Below, one piece after another: positions 1-9,767 of a stretch of 64,000 nucleotides of DNA. The first letter of the stretch is position 1. Every line of letters begins with the position of its first letter. Position numbers and translations under genes: made by a program. Origin of the DNA: Plectrocnemia conspersa (lineage: Eukaryota > Arthropoda > Insecta > Trichoptera > Polycentropodidae); the NCBI GenBank assembly GCA_009617715.1, contig VTFK01000276.1, positions 372,001 through 436,000 on the forward strand, given 5' to 3'. Below the pieces are notes generated by a model. The model was not told the DNA's origin, ran no database searches, and saw only the letters and a program-made list of their open reading frames with translations.

Positions 1-119
1 AATACGCAATTAACAAATATAGTGATACAATAAACATTATCGAATTAATTAATATTATATTTATTAAATCACCCAACTGAACCTTTTAATACAAACCGGC
101 ACGATAGACAAATAATATA

Positions 120-512
120 TAATATATAATATCTAATATTTTTTCGCAGTTTCTAGACTTAAGTCTCTCACCTGCTTGACGAGGATTGGTGTCTGTGTGT
201 GTTAGCACGCATCACCTTTTTATTATTATTTTATTTGAGTTAAAGAAATATTAGCTGGAATCAAGCAAATCAGCTATTAAGCCATTTGCATGATTTCGTA
301 TTCTTTCGCGGTGTCTATTATTAAGCCTTTCAAAATGATTCTTAAGAGTGTCTATTTGTAGATACATCGAATTGCGAACATACCAAGGAGCGTTTGCTGC
401 GATTCTCAATGAAATATTCTGCTGGGCTTGTAATTTTTTGAGGGTATTTGCGGGTATTTATAATATGTCCCCCACAGGGGGACAAGACGATTAAAAAAAA
501 AAAAAAAAAAAA
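120..512. mobile_element. Short Jockey-like LINE insertion, apparently 5'-inverted
   Basis: The insertion has a run of more than 20 A at its right end (from about 493) and is flanked by AATAATATA on both sides (about 111-119 and 514-522), as expected for a retrotransposed copy. The poly(A) says the 3' end faces right, but coding sequence for the end of ORF2 reads leftward on the - strand (251-444). The simplest reading is a truncated insertion whose 5' part was inverted during integration (twin priming), with the junction near 432-480. A GTCCCCCACAGGGGGAC hairpin lies just before the poly(A). Confidence 0.6.
251..444 (-). pseudogene. Jockey-clade ORF2 C-terminus (fragment)
   Basis: The - strand translation is open from about 444 to a TAA at 253-251. 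It carries LRIAANAPWYVRN followed by NNRHRERIRNHAN. The N-A-P-W-Y-V-R-N signature and the following Arg-rich segment are typical of the extreme C-terminus of Jockey-type reverse transcriptase proteins. Everything upstream of this (endonuclease, RT core) is absent, so it is a dead 5'-truncated copy. It lies within the 120-512 insertion and reads against the poly(A) direction. Confidence 0.75.
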
Positions 513-759
513 AAATAATATAAGTTTCTGATTATTGACCTGAAAGGTATGGGCTCGAATCCCATATGGACCTAATTGATTTTTTTTTATTTATATCGTG
601 GCTTTAAGATCCGATTTAGTGATTATTGTCTAATGATTATTTAAATAATAATCAAAAACTATGTCATTTGTTGTTATTTTATTATTATAATTGCACAATG
701 TGATACTACTCGCAAATGCACGCTTTCGCTAGCAGGATTAAACGGCAAATTGGGTATTA

Positions 760-1084
760 GTCCAGTCAAATAAGGGTTTAACCTCGGAATGAAAGATAAC
801 AAGCTGAAATTTTGCACAGACCTTTGTTTTGGCATTCTAAAGTTAGGGTGAAAAGTCTCATAAGATATCGTGTCTGCTAATCAAGATATTGAAGGTCAAA
901 GGTCATAAAAATTGTTTTTTTTTTGCAAATATCTCGCCTCCTTTGCGTCGCATGTCATTAAATGTTTCACAAAACTTATAGAAAATAAAATTTTCTACAA
1001 GTTTGTTTTAATTTATTTCTTCGTACAGTTAATGGCTTTCGAGATATAGCGCGGGGAGTGGGAAGCGCGCATCCGTTTATAGGA
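760..1084 (+). repeat. Left terminal inverted repeat of the TA-flanked transposon
   Basis: It starts GTCCAGTCAAATAAGG and contains AATGAAAGATAACAAGCTGA and, further in, GAGATATAGCGCG and CATCCGTTTATAG, each found inverted in 2777-3110. Confidence 0.8.
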
Positions 1085-2690
1085 TAACGGTAAACTACGG
1101 AGCCAGAGTTACCTGCACATTCTTCCACAGTTTCATAGGAAACATCGCAAATTGTTATCTGCTGAATGAACCCATCTAAAGCATTATAACTCTCAATCTC
1201 CATATCTTCAAAAATCATCATCGATAATGCAAAAAGTAATAGTGTATGGCCTCTGATACTTCTTGCAAAAGCGTGACCATCCAACATTTTGTCGACAGAA
1301 TTCGAAGCATAAATTGTACTGAGAGCTTCCTCGATTCCGCTTCCATTCATTATATACCCTATGCATCCAATAAAAGACATAAGCATATGAAAGCCTCCTA
1401 GTTTCACAACTACTCTGGACAAGTCTGAGTTAGCATCTGAAGCTGCTACGATTTCACGTGCTTTTATGTACAACGGCTGATCAAAAGTTATTAAGCATGT
1501 TCTTTGTTCATGTTTCTTGGCAATGTTTATAGTACACTGTAATGTGGTGTAAATTGTGTCCATATTACTCGCAGGATGATGAATAAAAGTAAGAAACAGA
1601 ATCCGAGAAGTTACAAAGTTCTCATTGTTTTTTGTAAGTTGTTCAATAATTCCATTCCACCCTGGCAACGGTGAAATATTTTTCCACTTTCCGTACATCC
1701 ACAACAAATCAACTACATTAAATATTTGTTCGGTTAGTTCTTCTACATCATTAAAATTTTGAACTTGAATCTCTTGCTCAATCCGGGTACGACATGATTT
1801 TCATACACTAGAAGGGGTATATGTGATAGTGCTGCTAACTCCTTTGCACTTGGTTTTGTTGTAAATTTCTTTAGGCGGTCATCGGATATAACTTCAGATT
1901 TTGAAGTTATTATTTTTATCATTCCCATTATATGAACAGTATTATAGCCATCAAGAGTATAAATATTTTTCTGCATTATCCGCTGCATACTGTATTAAGG
2001 CACTTGACTGATGGTTGATTACGAGGCTGTGGGTTACAGCTGAAATTTAACATTTTACAGTATCACTATATGAAGCGAAAAAACCTAAGCTTGACAAAAC
2101 ATTCAAAAGTCTTTTTGGATGTTTGGCCTATCTGTATTTCTTCTATGAAGAAATACAGATAGGCCTATTAATAACTGCGAAGAAAAGGACCGTTTTCGTA
2201 TAGAAGTCATTATAGCATGACTTATAGCTGTGTATTTCGTTTTAAAATGCCCCGTGTTTCCTTTTCTGTTCTTTATAATAACTTCTTGCAGAAAATGTAA
2301 TAAAGTTTTCGGAATTTCTTCATTAATATTTTACTCGGGGGCGGATAGGACTTGGTCTCAACAACAGAAGATCGAATATCTTCTCTAATAATCGCCGCAG
2401 CAGCTTCCACTACGCGCAAGTGTTCTTCTTCCGAAGTGCCTTTTTTATTTTCATACCAAGCTATGGATAAAATTTAAGCTTGAGCATCGCGGAATGATCC
2501 AATCTTCGTTGTAATTATAATATCAGTTAAATATTTTTCTCTTAATTTGGAAATGATCTTCTTATCATCTGGTACATACTCCGTAAGGACATCTCTCAAC
2601 TCTTTCAATTTTTTCGCACAAATTTCTTGTCGAGCAATATTTCATTCTTAATTCCTAATAATACAATGAAGAAAGTGATAAAATTATGGT
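976..2690 (-). pseudogene. Decayed transposon ORF, widespread uncharacterised arthropod family (N-terminal half)
   Basis: Reading the - strand from 2690 down to 976, coding sequence continues through at least three frame breaks. A first block (about 2690-2340) is charged, with LRDVLTEYVPDDKK. A block at 1988-1743 ends in HIPLLVYENHVVPG, then shifts frame. The longest open part (1707-976, 243 aa) contains CLITFDQPLYIKA, KLGGFHMLMSFIGCIG and KMLDGHAFARSIRGH. I know this signature from large predicted insect proteins annotated only as uncharacterised; their C-terminal part has a G-x-D-T-T-S block and a Cys-rich tail, fragments of which occur here at 11730-12270. The last residues run into the inverted repeat, so the C-terminal half is deleted. 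No catalytic triad can be assigned by eye. Confidence 0.6.
2125..2165. repeat. Perfect 19-bp hairpin inside the transposon
   Basis: GGCCTATCTGTATTTCTTC (2125-2143) is followed by TAT and then its exact reverse complement (2147-2165). Confidence 0.85.
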
Positions 2691-2776
2691 TCAAACGACT
2701 TGCCGAGACCACTTTTTTCACGATTGTTTACTTTTTCAAAGCTTATACCAAGTTAAGCAGGTAGAAATACTCGTTG

Positions 2777-3110
2777 GATTCTATAAACGGATGTACGCCT
2801 CCCACTCTTCGCGCTACATCTCAAAAACGGTTAATGATACAAAACAAATATTTTTACCAAACTTGTACAAAATTTTATGCTTTACAAGTTTTGTAAAGCA
2901 TCTAATGACGTGCGACGCATAAAACGCGAGATATTTGAAAAAAAACGAATTTTGTGACCTTTGACCTTTGATATATTGATTAGCAGACACGATATTTTAT
3001 GAGACTTTTCACCCTGTCCTTAGAACACCAAAACGAAGGTCTGTGCAAAATTTCAGCTTGTTATCTTTCATTCCGAGATTTAGCCTTTATTTCGCCTTAT
3101 TTGACTGGAC
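2777..3110 (-). repeat. Right terminal inverted repeat of the TA-flanked transposon
   Basis: This is the inverted counterpart of 760-1084. It ends CTTATTTGACTGGAC at 3110, followed by TA. Small indels separate the arms. Confidence 0.8.
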
Positions 3111-3360
3111 TATATATATAAGAAGAACTTCCAACATAACAAACTTATCGGGCGTCGTTGGTGTTATATGAATTTCCAATTCATGTACTGTACCTTTTGT
3201 CATATAATAGCGGAATGTACCAGTGAGTCCCTTTCGAGGGTAAACTCACGATTTATTATATATGCTCCAAGCAACTCATACAGTGAACTTCTCTCATCTA
3301 TAATTAGTACCCCTAATACTTTAGAACGACACCCATTTTTTTTTAAATTTATTATTTAAA

Positions 3361-3590
3361 AATACGCAATTTGCAAATAGAATAATACAATAAACAATAT
3401 CTAATTGAAATTATACTATAAATATTTTTAAATGATTAAATACGTATTCAATTGCTGGATTAGTCGTCTGAAGTAATACTATATTTTACGCTGTAGATGC
3501 CGTGGACTGTAGATAATACATCTTTAAATACTATTAATTAATATTATATTTATTAAATCACCCAACTGAATCTTTCAATGCAAACCGGCA
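3361..3590 (+). repeat. SINE-bearing repeat, copy 2, left part
   Basis: It starts AATACGCAATTTGCAAAT like position 1 of the window, carries about 110 extra bases (about 3440-3540) and ends in AAACCGGCA (3582-3590), which is repeated after the MULE-like insertion. The rest of the copy, with the B box GGTTCGAGTCCC, is at 8438-8600. Confidence 0.7.
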
Positions 3591-3635
3591 GCTAATTCAC
3601 AAAATGCACACTTTAGGGCAAGACCGTGACGTCAC
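3591..3635 (+). repeat. Left TIR of the MULE-like element
   Basis: About 45 bp pairing with 8384-8428. It ends in the CGTGACGTCAC stretch. Confidence 0.75.
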
Positions 3636-3928
3636 GATGACGTTTCACGCCGTCGCACAGTATACGATTTGACTAATCTAGGTAGACAAAAGTCTAAAAT
3701 TATAATGTTCAGATATTGCTTTTTTTTAATATTAATATACCCTTGAATGTTCCCTACAACCGGTAACGTACTCCAAAACAGTTTTTTGAGTCGCGATCCC
3801 TTCAATAAAAATGGGCAAAGTTACCGTTTTGGATCTAGGTAGCCGCGATTAGCCGCTTAGTGCAGCTGTGAACATTGACGTTTGTGCTTGGTTTACTGTG
3901 TTTTGTGTGATTTAAGTACTTTTTAGTG

Positions 3929-5181
3929 ATGGATTCTTTAACTAGAGGTAATTATCAATCTATCATTGCATTTTAATCCACCAAAATATTCGTGAATACT
4001 TAGGAATACTGTCTTAAAATATACCATTTTCAAAACAACAAAAAAAAACAAAAAAATTAACTTTGGATGGTCTTAAAGTATGTAGTCAAGTTGAGTCAAG
4101 GCATGACAAAGCTCTAAACGTATTCTCGCATCATTATAGTTTTTTAAGAACATAATTATTTTGTGCGATTATGTGCGATTCTAAAGATTTTTAATTTGTT
4201 TCATTATAAGTGCCCAAATTTCACGAAAGTCATTATTTGACTTTTGGCGTTCTATCCCTTCCAAAGGCAGATTAAACAAAGTTATTATGTTTGTAAAGTC
4301 AAGATTTGTTGATTTGCTCATTACACAAGATCAGGAGAAGCCCTTATGGACCTTTCTGAAAAAAGAATGTGAGAAGATTCGTGTGAAATGGCTTCGTACG
4401 ATTAGACTTATTTTTAAGTGTCTATGAAAAATGGTTAAATTAAGAATTAGTGTTTTATATGTTCCACGAATAGTCACCGAAACCAAGTTTCAGTATTGGT
4501 AGACCGAAAAAGCGTTTTGAAGATAGTTGTACAAAAACGAAAAAGCGCAAAGTTCAATTGGAAAAATATAACGATGCACAGCTATTTTTTGCTGCACAAT
4601 TAAGTGTGCGAGCCAGTGGAAAATGAGACGCTGCTAATTTAATGGAGGAAGTATCTACAGTTTTACCAAAACGAGCTACTGGTTATAAAAAAGCTCGGAG
4701 ATGAATTAGCGTGAAAAAATAACAACGGTCTTACACCCCGGAAGAAGCGTTGGCTTTATTTATTGCAAACAATTTCACTGTGCAAATGTATGCTGAAGAA
4801 GAAGAAGGATGAAATAAAGGGTAAATTCAAAGAAATCAGTCTCATAGTAGACAAAGTTAAACCAGATTTTGGTACGAGCAACGATGGGAACACCGCAAGG
4901 GCGTTTTTTCACAATTTTAAAGCAACGGCTCGTATCACCAGTATCAAAGAAAATTTAATTTATTTACTATTCTTACAGTCATAGCGTCTGGCTATAAAAT
5001 GGACCCGGACAAATTTAAGCAATATTGTTTGGAAACACGAGACTTATATATCATCCTATACCCGTGGTATAACATGCCAGCTACATTGCATAAGATCCTG
5101 ATACACGGAGCAGAAATAATAGAACAAATGTCTGAAGAGGCTTCAAAGGGCAAAACAAAGAAATTAGGAAGGTCAAATTAG
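3929..5181 (+). pseudogene. First gene of the MULE-like element, uncharacterised arthropod family, decayed
   Basis: A possible first exon starts ATGGATTCTTTAACTAGAG followed by GTAATT. Later blocks read VKSRFVDLLITQDQEKP (about 4290-4340), LPKRATGYKKAR (about 4660-4700), PEEALALFIANNF (about 4738-4780), GTSNDGNTARAFFHN (about 4871-4915), then YCLETRDLYIILYPWYN and MPATLHKILIHGAEII with a final SEEASKG (4999-5181). Several stops and frame changes separate them, so it is not functional. I know the C-terminal pattern (NDGNTAR, PWYxMPxTxHKILIHG, SEEA) from many unannotated insect proteins, but not a proven function. Its place inside the TIR pair suggests an accessory transposon gene. Confidence 0.5.
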
Positions 5182-5533
5182 GTCACACATTAAAAACTTC
5201 TCGTGTTCGCACAAAATATGTTCGCACAAAATATTTATTAATGTCGTCTGATCCTTACTTTTATTTGTTACGGAAACTGCCTAAGAAAAGCAGCATAAAA
5301 ATTTTTTCTCACATAAAAACTTTGTTAAAATCCAAATAAATTTAGTAGGATTAACAAAATTGTGTTTTATTTGCTGCCACATCTCTAAATTGTAATTTGA
5401 GACCATTTAAAATCCTATACGTCTGATTCTGAGTTTTGTCCAGCTAGATTGGTCAAATCGTACACTGTGCGTCGCCTAAATCAGTTCCACAAATACTCAC
5501 AGGCGTCGCTTAATACGCCGCTGCGATCGTGAG

Positions 5534-7156
5534 GTGGGGGCGCGGCGTGTCCGCGCATGCGTTTCGCGCACATTCATCGATTCTGCGCGCGCGCTCGCGT
5601 GTTTTGCTGCTCATCGTCAAAATATGGACACGCTTCCCGCTTCTTTTCAACACATTCAGCTTGATAATAATACTTATCGAGCTAATTTGTTGAATACTGA
5701 ACACCTGTCACCTGGATCAATGGATGAAGGAATATGCCGACAATTCCAAGACCGCGTGGACGATCATTCGAAAGACGAATACGCAGTCGCGTATCCTTTG
5801 CAGGTTGGTTTTTATTTTTATAATAATCAAATTTAATATATGATATATATTTACTCTGGATAACATATATATTAACTCTAGGAAATTGTTTTATTGCCAT
5901 CACAACAACCATCGGAAAATTGTGATAACAAATACGTTCAAAAAAACAAACTGCTTAGCAACGATATTCGTATCAAGTTTACTACAGCTAATACAAAAAA
6001 AAGTGATAAATACGTCAAGGGTGTGTTTTTTGTGCATGTTTAGGTATACATTATAATAATATAAATTTATGTACAATACATATATTATATCTTACAGAAT
6101 GTTTATCCTGCTATTATGAAGCTCGATTTTACGCACCATCATACTATTGATTCTGCTGCAGTGTTATATCGTTTAAAACCTACTTCTGAAACTAGAGATG
6201 TATTTAAATCATGTTTCAACGATAATTTAGGTATTACACATTTATTACTTCAAAAAAACATGATACAACTATAAATATTTATTATCTTAGACACCACAGA
6301 GGCCATTAATCTACATGAAAAGACATTCGAATTGAAATATGGAATGAATTCAACAGAAATGGCTAATTCGTCTATCAACCCCAAATATAGATCTGTTTTG
6401 TATTGGTACACAACATGGAGATCTACACATTTGGGTCCACGTTCTGGAACTACATTGAAGGTACTTATTGTTAAATATTATAAATATTATAAAACAATAT
6501 TAACAAATTAATATTTTGTTTCAGATGTTAGAATCAAAAAAATGCCAGCTTATGAGGGCGTTTTTTGTATTGCTCGATCAATCCTTCCTAATGCACCGCC
6601 TGTCACTACAGAATCGCGAATTGATATTGCCCGTTTGGCATTTGGAGAGGATAATATTCCACCTCTGGCTCATTTTGATCCACTGGTGGAGGAACGCCAA
6701 AAAAATTTCATCAATATTAGATAATATAAATAATAATACAGAAATATCTGAAAGTGCCGGACTGTCTACTTCAAATATTATTGAACCCGATGGTAATGAA
6801 CTTAATATACTCACTGAATCTTGGACCGAAGCATTAGATGCTATAGCTATAAATTTAAACAATTTACAAATCTCAGAAATAAGGATTTTATTGATAAAAT
6901 TAAGAGTAAATTTTGTTCTATTAATTCCTTAGAAAGTTTTGATAATATAATCGCTGATATCTCAAGACGGCCTGCGCCTGCAAAATTTAGATCTGTAATT
7001 AAAGTGCAACCAACTTCGATTAGTCGGCGCAGGCCTGGGGTTACTAGAGGATGTAAGAGATTGCCTGCGGGTCGTCCAGCACTTACGGATAAACAAAAAA
7101 GGGTTAAAAAAAATAGATTGCTAGCATTAAATATAAAAACAATGTACCAAATGTAA
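5534..7156 (+). pseudogene. Second gene of the MULE-like element, multi-exon, frameshifted
   Basis: Probable exons, each with GT/AG borders, are 5534-5803, 5882-6020, about 6098-6231, 6291-6460 and 6525-7156. The GC-rich start (5520-5600) differs from its surroundings. Recognisable stretches are FELKYGMNSTEMANS and VLYWYTTWRSTHLGP in exon 4, MPAYEGVFCIARSILPNAPP in the last exon, and a basic end IKVQPTSISRRRPG then KRLPAGRPA. Two frame changes in the last exon fall at runs of seven A (about 6535 and 6697), and another falls near 6885. I see no RNase-H-like catalytic triad, so either the catalytic part is missing or this is a partner protein. The family is not named with confidence. Confidence 0.5.
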
Positions 7157-7164
7157 CTAAACAC

Positions 7165-8383
7165 AGTAAATTTTAATTTATTTTTCCAGCCTTAGCTATT
7201 TTTTCATGTGTTTCATATAATTTTTAGCTATATTTTACTACAATAAAATTCATTTATTTCTATATAAATTTAATATTAAAGTATATAATTGTTTTGTATA
7301 AATTAAATAACTTAACTATATTATGTAATTGCTTTATATAGATTTCATTTTACATAATATAGTAAAGGTGAGGATTCGGACTAGTTTTTGTTTATACTAT
7401 ACATGCAATAATAAATAATTTAATATAATATTATTATGTTTTATTTCCCTTGCATATTACTGTAAACTATTTAATTTGGATAATTTAAATTCTAAAACTA
7501 AGTGTTATTTAGAATGTAATTTCGCACTTTCTTTTTCTTAAAAACTGACACTTTTATTTGAATAATTGAAATTAAAATAGCATTACTGATATGATATTTT
7601 TTTAAAGAGTATTTGATTTGTTTGTTTTGATATAATTATTGAGATTTTCGTTATAAATCAAATTTCATTTTTATAGGTAGGTATATTTAGGAAAAAAAAG
7701 TGATATGACTTTATTAAATTGAAGTTGTACTCTACGTTGTTGCTAAAGGCCAGCGTGCCTCTAAATTCGTAAGCCCAAATAGAAAGCATATATCGTTTAT
7801 AATAAAGAGACAGAGGTAGTAATAACGAAATTGTCATTTCATATATTATTAAATAGTTGAAAAAAAGTATTAAAGTTGACTTGACATGTCGCAATATCTT
7901 GTAAGCCAATGGATATGTTGACTTGATTATTTATTTATTACGTAGATATTAATTGACTGTTCGTCGTAAATCATATTTACATACTATTCGAAAGCTTATG
8001 TCTTGGACTATGATATGATTTTTTTTTTCTTTTATTAAAATTCCTCCAGTATTTTGCGAGTATTTGTTTCTATTCGGTCATATTCAGTAAAAAATTATCT
8101 ACTAAACAGACATCTTCGTATAGAAAGTCAATATCGCAACTATTATTAAATAAGTTTGTTAATTATTCAATAGACGAAAATTCGATTTTCATGTTTGCTT
8201 TCTACATTTTTGTACATATATACATTTTGTTAAATCGGGATTTTTATAAACAATTTGTCTGTTGAACTCGGTACAGTCCCGCTCAAATGGCTGGCAACCT
8301 TGGAGACGGCGAGTGACGCCGGCCCGGCGACGTCACCAAGACGCTAGAAAGAGACGAGTGAATGCTAGAAAGAGACGCGAGAT
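7165..8383. other. Non-coding 3' part of the MULE-like element
   Basis: AT-rich sequence without a convincing ORF. The last 150 bases are GC-rich, with repeated GCTAGAAAGAGACG units (about 8343-8380). Confidence 0.4.
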
Positions 8384-8428
8384 GTGACGTCGCGGTCTCG
8401 CCCTAAAGCGTGCATTTTGTGAATATGC
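8384..8428 (-). repeat. Right TIR of the MULE-like element
   Basis: Read on the - strand it matches 3591-3635 with a few substitutions; 8429-8437 is the 9-bp target duplication. Confidence 0.75.
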
Positions 8429-8437
8429 AAACCGGCA

Positions 8438-8600
8438 CGATAGACAAATATTATAAGTTTCTGACCATTGATCTGAAAGGCCTGGGTTCGAGTCCCATAT
8501 GGACCTAATTGTTTTTTTTAATTTCTATCGTGGCTGGGAGATCGGATATAGTGATTATTATATAATTATATTTCAAATCGATAATAAAAGATTAGGTTTA
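8438..8600 (+). repeat. SINE-bearing repeat, copy 2, right part
   Basis: It continues 3361-3590 after the insertion: CGATAGACAAATATTATAAG, the B-box-like GGTTCGAGTCCC (about 8485-8496), CATATGGACCTAATTG and TATCGTGGC. It parallels 513-645. Confidence 0.7.
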
Positions 8601-8744
8601 CCTAGATTTTTTTTAATATAATTTTTTAAATATAAATTATAAATAATTATAATATAAATAGCAATAATTAATTTTAACAATAGTCTTTACATTAAATCTA
8701 TCGATGCTGTAATGGCATGACACTGGTGTGCAAAATATGAAAAT

Positions 8745-9066
8745 CTGGGGCTAGATATATTATTGAAAGCAATTGTTCTAATTTGGACCCCTGTGGTACA
8801 CCGTGAGATATTATTTTTTCCTACTCTTTTTTAAATAATTATCAAACCATCTGAAATAATTTTTATTTATACCTATAATCTTTAATTTATTTTCTATTAT
8901 ACTTCTGTCTATTGTTTCGAAAGCTTTCATGAAATCTAAGAAAACTACTTCAATGATTTTGTTCGTATCTTTGGCCAACAACAAATCATTTATCACTATT
9001 TGTAAGTCTCATCGGATGAATTTTCTCTAAATCCCGATTGTTGTTCACACATAATGTTTTGTGAAA
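8745..9066 (-). pseudogene. LINE reverse transcriptase fragment
   Basis: The - strand contains QSGFRENSSDETYK, then IIEVVFLDFMKAFETIDRSI, then GVPQGSKL, in the order of RT motifs 1, 2a and 4 of Jockey/CR1-type LINEs. Stops separate the blocks. Neither the poly(A) end nor the endonuclease is present. Confidence 0.75.
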
Positions 9067-9221
9067 TAATAAAATCCTTCAATTGTTTGATTACTATTTA
9101 TAATCTTCAATAAAATACTACTGCAGTGGCTTAATCTGTATATAATTGCCTCCTGTCACCATCCGTCTGCCAGAAAGGCATATAAGCATCGTCGTTTTCG
9201 TAGTTCTAAGCCATGGTGATA

Positions 9222-9366
9222 TATTTTTCAACAAATATGATGTACGAATTTAAAAAAATAATATATTTTCGTTACTACCGATATTTCATTTTGTAATACC
9301 GATAGTACCAAAGGGCACTTTCGCCCCAATACTGGTATTACTGATATTCCAATCCCTAGTTGGGAT
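9222..9366. repeat. Transposon end fragment rich in ACCGRTAT steps
   Basis: The series of TACCGATA/ACTGGTATTACTG words ending in CCAATCCCTAG resembles the segment at 46012-46104 in the opposite orientation. It looks like one terminal part of a cut-and-paste element. The superfamily is not decided; the rest of the element is not seen. Confidence 0.4.
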
Positions 9367-9655
9367 ACAATTTATTGCATTTTTGGTGTAGCGTTATTCA
9401 ATGGATATTTGAGCGTGTAAATAATATTTAATAAAATTTAAATTTAAAATTAAATTAAATAATTGTATAAAAAAGACCAGAGGGGGGGGGCAAAATTATT
9501 AGATTATAAAAGTCTATCGTGAATTTTATTTTATTATGTTAGGATCAGCTATTGTTTTATGGATGCCCTTGGATCGAATCAAACGTCAAGATTATATTTT
9601 TCATATGGCAGCACTGGCACTTATCAACTGTCATTAGTCTGTTGTCAACGTAGTC

Positions 9656-9767
9656 ATGTTCATCGTGGGACTCACAGGAGGCCTTGCCACCGGCAAAAGT
9701 ACGGTTTTGGATTTTTTCCGAATCAATGGCGTTGCCGTGGTAGACGCAGACCAGATAGCAAGAGAAG
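9656..9767 (+). CDS. DCAKD: DCAKD exon 1
   Basis: Codes [15 protein letters not shown] and [10 protein letters not shown]. The donor is GTAGTA, and the exon ends one base into codon 38. Confidence 0.92.

Larger units (their letters stand above)
1..645 (+). repeat. SINE-bearing dispersed repeat, copy 1 (interrupted)
   Basis: Bases 1-119 and 513-645 form one copy of a repeat whose second copy is at 3361-3590 plus 8438-8600. Shared landmarks are a CCCAACTGAA stretch, AAACCGGCACGATAGAC, a Pol III B-box-like GGCTCGAATCCC (about 552-563), CATATGGACCTAATTG and a later TATCGTGGC. The GCACGATAG and CTATCGTGGC parts are mutually inverted around the tRNA-like body. Further copies of the B-box portion lie near 23.1, 28.15 and 41.9 kb. 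I infer a tRNA-derived SINE; no complete A box was recognised. The copy is interrupted at about 120-512 by a LINE insertion. Confidence 0.65.
760..3110. mobile_element. TA-flanked DNA transposon with ~330-bp inverted repeats, uncharacterised family
   Basis: The element begins GTCCAGTCAAATAAGG and ends with its complement, flanked by TA on both sides (758-759, 3111-3112). Inverted repeats run from 760-1084 and 2777-3110; they match well at the ends and for most of their length. Between them lies decayed - strand coding sequence. A third, isolated arm of the same repeat occurs at 49110-49289. TA duplication alone would suit Tc1/mariner, but the long repeats and the coded protein do not. I cannot assign a named superfamily. 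Confidence 0.75.
3591..8428 (+). mobile_element. MULE-like DNA transposon carrying two decayed genes
   Basis: The ends are inverted: GCTAATTCACAAAATGCAC at 3591 and, on the other strand, GCATATTCACAAAATGCAC at 8428, with similarity continuing through the CTTTAGGGC and GACGTCAC motifs (about 45 bp). A perfect 9-bp direct repeat AAACCGGCA flanks it (3582-3590, 8429-8437), and removing the element plus one repeat reconstitutes the SINE-bearing sequence seen at the start of the window. A 9-bp duplication is typical of Mutator-like elements. Two + strand coding regions lie inside (3929-5181 and 5534-7156). A further inverted pair (about 3650-3705 against 5405-5475, with CAGTATACGATTTGAC / CAGTGTACGATTTGAC) brackets the first gene and may mark an older nested end. 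Confidence 0.7.

Noticed and set aside
8440..8510. Functional tRNA gene
   Set aside because: There is a B-box-like sequence and TATGGACC end but no A box, no cloverleaf and no anticodon arm; the sequence is dispersed in at least five copies, so it is a SINE.
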